From Prado023 sp963798745 (GTDB taxonomy: Bacteria > Actinomycetota > Actinomycetes > S36-B12 > CAIYMF01), in assembly GCA_963798745.1 (NCBI GenBank), contig CAWCUF010000010.1, positions 62,001 through 126,000 of the forward strand: DNA of 64,000 nucleotides, in the 5' to 3' direction. Of the stretch, positions 18,103 to 25,816 are shown one piece after another (within the stretch, counting starts at the first letter, position 1; every line of letters begins with the position of its first letter). The translations under genes and the position numbers were made by a program. Below the pieces are notes generated by a model. That model worked only from the letters and a program-made list of their open reading frames with translations. It was not told the origin of the DNA and ran no database searches.

Positions 18103-18588
18103 TCAGGCGGGGGCTACCACTGTGCCGCGGGCGCTGGTGACCAGGATCGGCTCGGCCAGGACCTCGGCGGCGCTCGACCCGCGCTCGGGCGTACCGCGGC
18201 ACACCACGTGCGCGGTGAAGTCGATCTCCCTACTGCGCCGGCCCGCGCGCACGAGGGTGGCCACGACCTCGACCACGTCTCCCCCGCGCAGGGCGTTGCG
18301 GAACTGCACGTCGGCGTAGGAAGCGAACAATCCCTCGTCGCCGTCGGTGCGGATCAACAACTCGGTGGCCACGTCGCCGAACATCGCCAGGCTGTAGGCG
18401 CCATCCACGAGGTTGCCGCCGTAATGCGCATGCGAGTAGGGCACGTAGCGCCGGTGCACCACCTGCAGCCCCACCGTCACCGCCGGACGACCACCGGATG
18501 CACCATCCGTCCCATCCCCCGGTCCGCCGCCCAGCCCACCGGCCGGCCCACCGCCCGGTCCGTCACCAACCCCGCCCTGCTCGACCAT
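18103..18588 (-). CDS. kal: 3-aminobutyryl-CoA ammonia-lyase (hotdog fold)
   Basis: A 161-residue hotdog-fold enzyme that removes ammonia from L-3-aminobutyryl-CoA to give crotonyl-CoA, the last specific step of lysine fermentation. The core begins near residue 35 and includes VPYSHAHYGGNLVDGA, where the His/Asn-Asp region resembles known Kal proteins, and FRNALRGGDVVEV. Residues 5-34 are an unusual Gly-rich low-complexity stretch. ATG at 18588 is chosen because AGGAGG is seven bases upstream; a GTG at 18594 overlaps the kamE stop. Last gene of the kam operon. Identification rests strongly on context, since hotdog proteins are divergent. Confidence 0.8.
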   Translation of the reverse strand: MVEQGGVGDGPGGGPAGGLGGGPGDGTDGASGGRPAVTVGLQVVHRRYVPYSHAHYGGNLVDGAYSLAMFGDVATELLIRTDGDEGLFASYADVQFRNALRGGDVVEVVATLVRAGRRSREIDFTAHVVCRGTPERGSSAAEVLAEPILVTSARGTVVAPA

Positions 18589-18590
18589 GC

Positions 18591-19325
18591 TCACGCCTCC
18601 TTCACCAACCTGCTCACCAGGTAGGACGCCACCTCGGCCGGGGTCGTGCCCTTGCCGAAGATCCGGTCCACGCCCAACTCGGCGGCCATCGACTCGTCGA
18701 ACCGCGGCCCGCCGACGACGATCAGGGGTCGCCGCGGCGCCGGGAAGGCCTCCCGGAACGCCGCAGTCAACTCCTGGGTGTTGTGCAGGTGCGCGTCGCG
18801 CTGGGTCACCACCTGGGAGACCAGCACGGCGTCGGCCTTCACCGCCCCGGCGACCTCCACCAACTCCGGGACCGCGACCTGCGCACCGAGGTTGTGCACC
18901 TCGATCCCCGAGTAGTACTCCAGGCCCTTCTCACCGGCGAAGCCCTTGATGTTCAGGATCGCGTCGATCCCCACGGTGTGCGCATCGGTGCCGATGCACG
19001 CCCCCACCACGACCAGCGGCCGGCGCAGCCGCTTGCGCACGACGGCGTTGACCTCCTTGGGGGTCAACAACGGGAAGTCCCGTTCGAACACCTCGACCTT
19101 GTCCAGCTCGACGAGGTGGTTCACCCGGCCGTAGACGATGAAGAACGTGAAGTCGGGGCCCATCGGCTTGGCGTGCACGACCAGCGCGGGGTCGATGCCC
19201 ATCTTGCGGGCCAATTGCGCCGCCGCCCCCTCGGCGCGCTTGTCGTGCGGGATCGGCAGGGTGAAGGAGACCTGCACCATCCCGTCGCCGGTGGCATCCC
19301 CGTAGGGCCGGATCACGCTGCTCAC
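18591..19325 (-). CDS. kamE: Lysine 5,6-aminomutase beta subunit
   Basis: A 244-residue, cobalamin-binding Rossmann subunit of D-lysine/beta-lysine 5,6-aminomutase, which moves the terminal amino group using adenosylcobalamin and PLP. The base-off B12 motif is GTDAHTVG with Asp114, His116 and Gly119. Lys127 in NIKGFAG lies eleven residues after that histidine, the same spacing as the PLP-anchoring lysine (Lys144) and His133 of the Clostridium sticklandii enzyme. The end segments VTQRDAHLHN and VVGGPRFD complete the B12 domain. The GTG start overlaps the kamD stop by four bases (GTGA). Confidence 0.95.
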   Translation of the reverse strand: MSSVIRPYGDATGDGMVQVSFTLPIPHDKRAEGAAAQLARKMGIDPALVVHAKPMGPDFTFFIVYGRVNHLVELDKVEVFERDFPLLTPKEVNAVVRKRLRRPLVVVGACIGTDAHTVGIDAILNIKGFAGEKGLEYYSGIEVHNLGAQVAVPELVEVAGAVKADAVLVSQVVTQRDAHLHNTQELTAAFREAFPAPRRPLIVVGGPRFDESMAAELGVDRIFGKGTTPAEVASYLVSRLVKEA

Positions 19326-20893
19326 GCCGGCACCTCCTCGAGGACCGCGGACACCGGGTTGAGGTAGCCCTCGCCCCGGGTGACCACCCCGTCGAGACCC
19401 TTGCCCTTGTCCGCCGGGCGCTTCATCAGGCCGAACGTGCCGTCAGCGATGGCGTCGAGCAGGGTGTCGTCCACGATCCGTTCCAACAGGTCGACCGCCT
19501 CGCCGAGCACCTGATGGGCGCGGGTGACGATCAGTCCGTCAGGTGCGGGATGGAAGTCCTGCGCCAACCCGCCGGCGGCGTCCATCACGTAACGGACGTT
19601 CTGCAGGGCCAGGTCCCGGTCGCTCAACCACGGCGTCACCACGGCCTCGGTCATCATGCCCACCAACAGGATGCCCTGGTCGGTCAGCGCCCCCGCCAGG
19701 TTGAAGAACCCGTCGAGCAGGTAGCCGCGGAACACATCGCCGGTCATGTGCTTGGTGGGCGGCATCCACTTCAGCGGGGCATCCGGGAACAGCTCGCGGG
19801 CCAGCAGCGCGTGCGCGAGCTCCAGGCGGAACGAGTCACGGATCTCCGGGTTGATCTCGAAGGCGTGCCCGAGCCCGAGCTGCCAGTCGGCCAGGCCGGC
19901 GGCATGCCCGAAGTACTCGTTGAGCAGCTGGCTGACCGTCACGGTGTGGGCGGCGTCCACGGCGTCGGCGGTGGTCAGGTAGTTGTCCTCACCGGTGTTG
20001 ATGATGATCCCCGCCCGGGCGTGCACCTGCCGGGCGAAGTGCTGGTCGGTGAAGGTGCGGATCGGGTTGATGTCGCGGAACAGGATCCCGTACATCGAGT
20101 CGTTGAGCATCATGTCCAGCCGCTCCAATCCGGCCAGTGCCGCGATCTCGGGCATGCACAGCCCGGAGGCGTAGTTCGTCAGGCGCACGTAGCGGCCGAG
20201 CTCCTTGGACACCTCGTCGAGGGCGCCCCGCATGATCCGGAAGTTCTCCTGCGTGGCGTACGTGCCCGCGTATCCCTCGGTGGTGGCGCCCTCCGGCACG
20301 AAGTCCAGCAGCGACTGCCCGGTCGAGCGGATCACCGCGATGATGTCGGCCCCCTCGCGTGCAGCGGTCTGGGCCTGCGGGACGTCCTCGTGGATGTTGC
20401 CGGTGGCCACGATCAGGTAGATCCACGGTCTGTGGTCCACCGGGTAGCGGGTCAGCAGCTTGTCGCGTGCCGCCCGCTGCCGGTCGATCCGTCGCACCCC
20501 GCCGCGAGCGGCCTTCATCGCTGCGGTGGTGGCGCCGGCGGCCGCCCGACCGCGGGGTACCCGGAACTCGACCGACCCGGCGGCCGCGCGCTGGGCCAGG
20601 GTGAGCAGCGGCGCCCCGCCGCCGATCCCGGCCCGGCGCTGGGCGGCCAGCGCGTCCCACACGGGCAGCGCAACTCCATGCGCCAGCCCGACCTGCTCGT
20701 CCACGGTGTCCACGAGTCGGTTCACCCATGGGATGCCCTCGACATCAGCGCCCTCGAGCCCGGCCATCCGCAGCACGGCCCGCTCGATCGACACGGTCGT
20801 GTGCGCCTGAGCCAGATCGACCACCGGCTGGCCGGCCCGAGCAGCCAGCGCACGCGCCCGGGCAACAGTCGCCGGGTCCAGGTTCAGCCTCAT
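19322..20893 (-). CDS. kamD: Lysine 5,6-aminomutase alpha subunit
   Basis: The 523-residue catalytic TIM-barrel subunit pairs with KamE. Family segments are PWIYLIVATGNIHEDVPQAQ, IAVIRSTGQSLLDFVPEG, GYAGTYATQENFRIMR and YGILFRDINPIRTF, along with LKWMPPTKHMTGD. With KamE it converts L-beta-lysine to (3S,5S)-3,5-diaminohexanoate. It lies between the amidohydrolase (ATGA overlap at its start) and kamE (GTGA overlap at its end), so all three are translationally coupled. The enzyme is cobalamin-dependent and usually inactivated by oxygen. Length matches the clostridial protein. Confidence 0.96.
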   Translation of the reverse strand: MRLNLDPATVARARALAARAGQPVVDLAQAHTTVSIERAVLRMAGLEGADVEGIPWVNRLVDTVDEQVGLAHGVALPVWDALAAQRRAGIGGGAPLLTLAQRAAAGSVEFRVPRGRAAAGATTAAMKAARGGVRRIDRQRAARDKLLTRYPVDHRPWIYLIVATGNIHEDVPQAQTAAREGADIIAVIRSTGQSLLDFVPEGATTEGYAGTYATQENFRIMRGALDEVSKELGRYVRLTNYASGLCMPEIAALAGLERLDMMLNDSMYGILFRDINPIRTFTDQHFARQVHARAGIIINTGEDNYLTTADAVDAAHTVTVSQLLNEYFGHAAGLADWQLGLGHAFEINPEIRDSFRLELAHALLARELFPDAPLKWMPPTKHMTGDVFRGYLLDGFFNLAGALTDQGILLVGMMTEAVVTPWLSDRDLALQNVRYVMDAAGGLAQDFHPAPDGLIVTRAHQVLGEAVDLLERIVDDTLLDAIADGTFGLMKRPADKGKGLDGVVTRGEGYLNPVSAVLEEVPA

Positions 20894-22527
20894 GCCTGCA
20901 CGCTCCCAGAGTCGGGCAGATCGTCGCCTGCCGGTGAGTCACTTGCCAGGTGGATGGTGCGCCCGGCCAGGACGGTGGCCAGGCACCGGGGCGCGGGACG
21001 GCCCGGATCCAGCGCCGGCAGGCCCGGCGTGCCTGATCTCGGGTCGGTGCTCCAGTTCGAGACCCGCCGATCCGGCGCAGCCACGACCAGCTCCTCGACC
21101 GCCCAGACCGCGTAGGTCGCCGGCGCCCCGGGTGCCAGGACTCCGATGTCGTCGCGGCCGGCGGCACGCCAACCACCTCTGGTGGCCGCCGCGAACGCCG
21201 CACGAGCGCTGATCCGGCCGGTCGGCTCGTGGTGCCACATCGCGGCGCGCACCCACTCCCAGGGTTCGATCGCCGTGACCGGGCTGTCGGAGCCCAGAGC
21301 CAGGGACACCCCGGCGCGGACCAGCCCGGCGAAGTCGTGCAGGCCCGCCGCGCGCTCGGCACCCAGCCGCGCGACGTACGCGCCGTCCGCGGCACCCCAG
21401 TGCGCGTCGAACAGCGGCTGGACACTGGCGATCGCGCCGGCCCGGGCCAGGATCTCGGCGTGCGCCGGGCTGACCATCGTCAGGTGCTCGATGCGATGCC
21501 GGGCGGCACGCACCGCGGCCTGCCCGCAGCGCTCCATGGCCCGTTCGAGGCCTGCGGTGACCAGGTCGATCGCCGCATCGCCGATGGCGTGGAAGCCGGC
21601 CGGCATCCCCGCGTCCGTGCAGCTGATCAGGTGCTCGGCCACGGCGTCGGCGTCGAGGTACCGGTTGCCGGTGACCCCTGGCGCATCGGCGTAGGGCTGG
21701 TGCAGCAGGGCGGTGCGCGAGCCGAGCGCGCCGTCGACGAACAGGTCACCGGCCGCCCCGGCCGCGCCCATCGCCCGGGCCGCGTCCGGCCCCCCCGCGG
21801 CACCCCAGTAGGCCACCAGCTCCGGTCCGATCGTGCTCGCGGCCAGGGCCTGCAGGGCGCGCAGGTCCTCGGCGCCGTTGATGTCCGGACCGGCAGCCTC
21901 ATGCAGCGCAGCCACCCCCGCGGCGGCGGCGTGCGCACGGGTCGCCCGCTGCGCCGCGTCGCGCAACCCGCCGGGCAGTTCCTCGGTGACGTGCGCGCGA
22001 ACCAGGTGGTGGGCGTGCGCGGTGACGCGCCCGGAGTCCTCGAACCCGCGCGTGCCCGCCACCTGGGGGATCAGCGCGATCATCGCGCTGGACACCACCG
22101 CCGAGTGCACGTCGATCCGCGAAAGGTAGACCACCGAACCCCAACTCGCCCGGTCCAGCTCCAGGCGCGTGGGCAGGCGCTGGTCGGGCCACCGGGTCTC
22201 GTCCCAGCCGTGTCCGACGATCGGGCGCCCACGACCCGCGCGCGCCTGTGCGGTGACCGCGTCCAGCAGGGCCTCTCGGCTGCGCACCCCGCGCAGGTCC
22301 AGGCCGAGCAGGGTCAGCCCCGTGGCGGTGTGGTGCACGTGCGCGTCGACGAAGGCGGGCGCCACGAGCGCTCCGTCGAGATCCACCACCGCGTCGGCGG
22401 AGTCACGATGCACGTCCGCGCCAGAATCCGGCCCCACCCAGGCGACCGTGTCATCGACCACGAGCATCGCCCCGGCCCCCGGCGCCGAGGGTGCGTGGAT
22501 CGTGCCACCGCGCAGCAGCAGCCTCAT
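20890..22527 (-). CDS. YtcJ-like metal-dependent amidohydrolase inside the lysine operon
   Basis: A 545-residue amidohydrolase-3 family protein. The N-terminal metal site is VDAHVHHTATG (His63, His65); later ligands are in FHAIGD and RHRIEHLTMV, and the final Asp is in LGSDSPVTAIEPW. N- and C-terminal beta segments form the usual extra sandwich domain (LRGGTIHAP; ATVLAGRTIHLASD). It overlaps kamD by four bases and follows kdd by 31 bases, so it is expressed with the lysine genes. Its substrate is unknown. It is not part of the clostridial pathway, where the cleavage enzyme Kce (DUF849 family) is found; Kce is absent here. Confidence 0.88.
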   Translation of the reverse strand: MRLLLRGGTIHAPSAPGAGAMLVVDDTVAWVGPDSGADVHRDSADAVVDLDGALVAPAFVDAHVHHTATGLTLLGLDLRGVRSREALLDAVTAQARAGRGRPIVGHGWDETRWPDQRLPTRLELDRASWGSVVYLSRIDVHSAVVSSAMIALIPQVAGTRGFEDSGRVTAHAHHLVRAHVTEELPGGLRDAAQRATRAHAAAAGVAALHEAAGPDINGAEDLRALQALAASTIGPELVAYWGAAGGPDAARAMGAAGAAGDLFVDGALGSRTALLHQPYADAPGVTGNRYLDADAVAEHLISCTDAGMPAGFHAIGDAAIDLVTAGLERAMERCGQAAVRAARHRIEHLTMVSPAHAEILARAGAIASVQPLFDAHWGAADGAYVARLGAERAAGLHDFAGLVRAGVSLALGSDSPVTAIEPWEWVRAAMWHHEPTGRISARAAFAAATRGGWRAAGRDDIGVLAPGAPATYAVWAVEELVVAAPDRRVSNWSTDPRSGTPGLPALDPGRPAPRCLATVLAGRTIHLASDSPAGDDLPDSGSVQA

Positions 22528-22558
22528 CGTGGTCCGCTCCCCCGGTCCAGGGCCCCGC

Positions 22559-23620
22559 TCACCGGTGCTCGCCGGCCAGCCGCGCCTCGAACAGCCCGCG
22601 CACGGCGCGATCGGTACGGAGCAGATCGAGGGCATAGGCCGCGTGCCCGCGCGCGTAGCCGTTGCCGATCAGCATCGTCACGTCCGCGGCCAGGCCCTCG
22701 GCGCCCAGTGCGGCGGCGGTGAACGAGGTGGCCATCGAGAAGAAGATGACCGTGCCGCCCTCGGCGGTGGACAGGACCGCCCCGTGCTCGCAACCGGGCA
22801 CGGTGACGCACACGATGGTGATGTCGGCCGGCTTGCCGAGCGCCCCGACCACCGCGTCTGCGACGCCGACCGGATCCCGGGCGTCGGCCAGGGCCACCAG
22901 ATCCGCGATCCCGGCCGAGCGCAGCGTGTCGGCCTCACGGTCCACCGGCACGATCCCCAGGGTCCGCCCAGCACCCTCGGCCCGGGCAGCGGCCAAGCAG
23001 AGCGAGCCGCTCTTGCCCGCCCCACCGAGCACCGCCACGGTCGGGGTGATGCCCCGCTCGCGGTACTGGCGCACCACGCGGGCTGTCAGCGCCGGCGCGC
23101 CGCACACGTCGTTGACCGACATCGCCAACGCCTCGGGCAGGTCGTCGGGCAGCGTGGCCACGATCGACCGACGGAACAGGATGGCGGTGCCTTCGCACGG
23201 CACCTGCTCGTCCATGCCGTCCCAGCCGGCCAGGCCGTCGGTGATCCGCAGCGGGGTCAGGGTCAGCGAGACCAGCGTCGCGATCCGGTCGCCCACCGCC
23301 AGCCCGAGTGGTGACTGCGGGCCGACCTGCTCGACCTCACCGATGAGCATCCCACCCGAGCCCGTCACGGGGTTGTGCATCTTGCCGCGGCTGGCGATGA
23401 TGCCCGCGACCTCGGCGCGCACCTTCGCACCGTCACCGAAGTGCTTGTCGTGCAGCTGCTGGAAGCTCGCGGCATCGAGGTTGAGGCGGTGCACGCGCAC
23501 CCGCACCTCATCGGCGCCGATCTCGGGCGATGCGTCCAGGCGCCAGGCAGCCTGGGGCAGGACGCCCTCGGGCTCGACGACGCGGTGCACGCCGACTGCA
23601 CTGGTGGTGCGCTGTTCCAT
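22559..23620 (-). CDS. kdd: L-erythro-3,5-diaminohexanoate dehydrogenase
   Basis: A 353-residue NAD(P)-dependent dehydrogenase that oxidatively deaminates 3,5-diaminohexanoate to 3-keto-5-aminohexanoate. The MDR-like fold has a dinucleotide-binding loop VLGGAGKSGSLC at residues 197-208. Kdd-type segments are FQQLHDKHFGDGAKV, KMHNPVTGSGGMLIG, ALAMSVNDVCGAPA and TVIFFSMATSFTAAALG. The long unrelated open frame upstream is ignored; ATG at 23620 gives the family N-terminus. First gene of the minus-strand lysine operon, divergent from kamA over a 180-base region. Confidence 0.93.
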   Translation of the reverse strand: MEQRTTSAVGVHRVVEPEGVLPQAAWRLDASPEIGADEVRVRVHRLNLDAASFQQLHDKHFGDGAKVRAEVAGIIASRGKMHNPVTGSGGMLIGEVEQVGPQSPLGLAVGDRIATLVSLTLTPLRITDGLAGWDGMDEQVPCEGTAILFRRSIVATLPDDLPEALAMSVNDVCGAPALTARVVRQYRERGITPTVAVLGGAGKSGSLCLAAARAEGAGRTLGIVPVDREADTLRSAGIADLVALADARDPVGVADAVVGALGKPADITIVCVTVPGCEHGAVLSTAEGGTVIFFSMATSFTAAALGAEGLAADVTMLIGNGYARGHAAYALDLLRTDRAVRGLFEARLAGEHR

Positions 23621-23800
23621 GGCGATCCTCTGCGGGTGTGCTCGATCCCTGATTCCGACGGTGTTCGACAGCTCTCGGCGACGGTGCCCGGTTCCTTGCA
23701 CGCCGCCCACTGTGCGGCGCCAGCCTAGCGACTCCCTGCATCCGAAGAAACACCGCACCGACACTTCCCGCACCGATAATCCTTGCGCTACGCTCTGCGG
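23621..23800. promoter_or_regulatory. Divergent promoter region kdd / kamA
   Basis: This 180-base gap must drive both arms of the lysine cluster. On the plus strand GATAAT at 23775-23780 could be a -10 box for kamA, with the ATG 21 bases downstream. On the minus strand TAGGCT at about 23725-23730 could be the -10 for kdd. No clear -35 boxes or long palindrome were found. The Lrp/AsnC regulator encoded at 25337 is the obvious candidate to bind here; this is inference. Confidence 0.45.
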
Positions 23801-25243
23801 ATGACGCAGATTCTTGACCCGTTCCTGCCGACTGCCGAACATCCGGTCGCGCACGCGCCGGGCGTGGCCCCCGAGCAGCCCTACACCTATCACCGGGTGA
23901 TCCTCGAGGAGCCGGACTGGACCCGGTTCCCGGGCTGGGCGCAGGTCACGGTGGCCGAATGGCGCTCTGCGCAATGGCAGCGCGCGCACTGCATCAAGAA
24001 CTCCCGCCAGCTCCACGACCTGATGGGCGACCTGCTCGACGAGCGGGTCTATGCCGACCTCGACGCGGACCTCGCTGCCAAGGCCACGATGTCGATGCTC
24101 GTGCCCCCGCAGATGATCAACACCATGATGCGCCAGGCGACGCCGGCCGGTCCTGGGTCGCTGACCGACGCGTTCTACGCCGACCCGATCCGGCGTTACA
24201 TGCTCCCCGTGCTCTCGGATCGACTCGAGGAGTGGGGCAGCCACCCCTACGCCTCCCGGGACTCCCTGCACGAGCAGGCGATGTGGGTCGCCGAGGGACT
24301 GACCCACCGCTACCCGACCAAGGTGCTCGCCGAGCTGCTGAGCACCTGCCCGCAGTACTGCGGGCACTGCACCCGTATGGACCTCGTCGGCAACTCCACC
24401 CCGAGCGTGGACAAGCTCAAGCTGGTGCTCAAGCCGGTGGACCGCCAGGCCGACCACCTGGCCTACCTGCGCAGCCACCCGCAGGTGCGCGACGTGGTGG
24501 TCTCCGGCGGCGACGTGGCCAACCTGCCCTGGGCTCGGCTGGAGTCCTACCTCGACGAGCTGCTCGACATCGACAACATCCGCGACATCCGGCTGGCCAC
24601 CAAGGCGTTGATGGCCCTGCCGCAGCACTGGCTGGCGCCCGAGGTCGTCGCCGGGATGGGCCGCGTGGCCGGCAAGGCCCGCGAGCGTGGGGTGTCCCTG
24701 GCCATCCACACGCATGTGAACAACGCCGCGTCGATCACGCCGCTGGTTGCCGAGGCGGTGCGGGCGATGTTCGACGCGGGGGTGCGGGACGTGCGCAACC
24801 AGGGCGTGCTGCTCAACGGCGTGAACACGACCACCACCGACCTGCTGGATCTGTGCTTCACGCTGCTCGACGGCGCCGGGATCATGCCCTACTACTTCTA
24901 CATGTGCGACATGATCCCCAATGCCGAGCACTGGCGAGTGCCGCTGTCCACCGCGCAGGAGCTCCAGCACGCGATCATGGGCTACCTGCCCGGGTTCGCC
25001 ACCCCGCGAATCGTCTGCGACGTGCCGTTCGTGGGCAAGCGCTGGGTCCACCAGGTGCACACCTACGACCACACGCTGGGCATCTCGGAATGGACGAAGA
25101 ACTACCGCACCGGCATCGAGTTCGACGACCCGAACGCCCTGGAGCGCGGCTACCGCTACTACGATCCGATCCACACGCTGCCTGCCGAGGGCCAGGCGTG
25201 GTGGGCGCGGCACGCCGCCGAGCTGGACGTCGCCGACCACTGA
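23801..25243 (+). CDS. kamA: Lysine 2,3-aminomutase, radical SAM
   Basis: A 480-residue radical SAM enzyme that converts L-lysine to L-beta-lysine with PLP. The cluster motif CPQYCGHC (Cys183, Cys187, Cys190) has the CX3CX2C spacing. Preceding and following segments, HRYPTKVLAELLSTC, VVVSGGDVANLP, NQGVLLNGVN and YYFYMCDM, match the KamA family. It is longer than clostridial KamA (about 416) because of an extended N-terminus. The alternative, the EF-P modifying EpmB, is disfavoured by length and by the kam neighbours. An upstream TTG at 23783 is possible; the ATG at 23801 is preferred. Confidence 0.92.
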   Translation: MTQILDPFLPTAEHPVAHAPGVAPEQPYTYHRVILEEPDWTRFPGWAQVTVAEWRSAQWQRAHCIKNSRQLHDLMGDLLDERVYADLDADLAAKATMSMLVPPQMINTMMRQATPAGPGSLTDAFYADPIRRYMLPVLSDRLEEWGSHPYASRDSLHEQAMWVAEGLTHRYPTKVLAELLSTCPQYCGHCTRMDLVGNSTPSVDKLKLVLKPVDRQADHLAYLRSHPQVRDVVVSGGDVANLPWARLESYLDELLDIDNIRDIRLATKALMALPQHWLAPEVVAGMGRVAGKARERGVSLAIHTHVNNAASITPLVAEAVRAMFDAGVRDVRNQGVLLNGVNTTTTDLLDLCFTLLDGAGIMPYYFYMCDMIPNAEHWRVPLSTAQELQHAIMGYLPGFATPRIVCDVPFVGKRWVHQVHTYDHTLGISEWTKNYRTGIEFDDPNALERGYRYYDPIHTLPAEGQAWWARHAAELDVADH

Positions 25244-25336
25244 CCCGCCGCGCAACGGGACGTCGCCCGAGCACTGACCTGCCGCGCCACGAGCGTCACC
25301 GACCACTGATCCCACCTGGTCGTTGGGCGTGCGCGC

Positions 25337-25774
25337 CTACTTGGCCAGCCGGTCCTCGAACGGCACTGACAGCACCACCGTGGTCCGGGTGGTCACGCCG
25401 GCGATGGCGCGGATCTCGGCCAGCACCGCCTCCAGGTCGCTGGGCGCAGCCACCCGGATCTTGAGGATGTAGGCCTCGTCGCCGGCCACCGAGTAGCAGG
25501 ACTCCACGGCCGGCAGCGCGGCGAGCTTGGTGGGCGCCTCGTCCTCCGCGGTCGGGTCGAAGGCCTTGATGGACACGAAAGCCGTCAGCGGCAGCCCGAG
25601 GGCGTCGGGGTCGACCAGCGCCCGGTAGCCGCGGATCACGCCACGTTTCTCCAGCCGGCGCACCCGCTGGTGCACCGCGGAGGTCGACAGCCCGGTGTGC
25701 TTGCCCAGGTCGGTGAACGACATCCGACCGTCGGCGGCGAGCAGCTCCACCAACTGTCGATCGATGTCCTCCAT
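25337..25774 (-). CDS. Lrp/AsnC family transcriptional regulator
   Basis: A 145-residue regulator with an N-terminal winged helix-turn-helix (residues 1-60, MEDIDRQLVELLAADGRMSF, LSTSAVHQRVRRLEKRGVI) and a C-terminal RAM ligand-binding domain (residues 65-140, including SCYSVAGDEAYILKIRV). Family members sense amino acids as oligomers. Position between kamA and the acyl-CoA dehydrogenase suggests it controls the lysine cluster, perhaps in response to lysine. It is convergent with kamA; the 93 bases between hold no obvious terminator. Confidence 0.93.
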   Translation of the reverse strand: MEDIDRQLVELLAADGRMSFTDLGKHTGLSTSAVHQRVRRLEKRGVIRGYRALVDPDALGLPLTAFVSIKAFDPTAEDEAPTKLAALPAVESCYSVAGDEAYILKIRVAAPSDLEAVLAEIRAIAGVTTRTTVVLSVPFEDRLAK

Positions 25775-25816
25775 GGCCGCGATCCTAACCGGGACCCACC
25801 CGGTGACCCAGCCAAC

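Noticed and set aside
23801..25243. Radical SAM gene as EpmB (EF-P lysine modification)
   Set aside because: The length is longer, no EF-P or EpmA gene is near, and it is divergent from kdd within a kam cluster, so lysine 2,3-aminomutase fits better.
25244..25336. Terminator between kamA and the Lrp gene
   Set aside because: Repeated CACTGA-like words are present but no stable stem could be found by eye.
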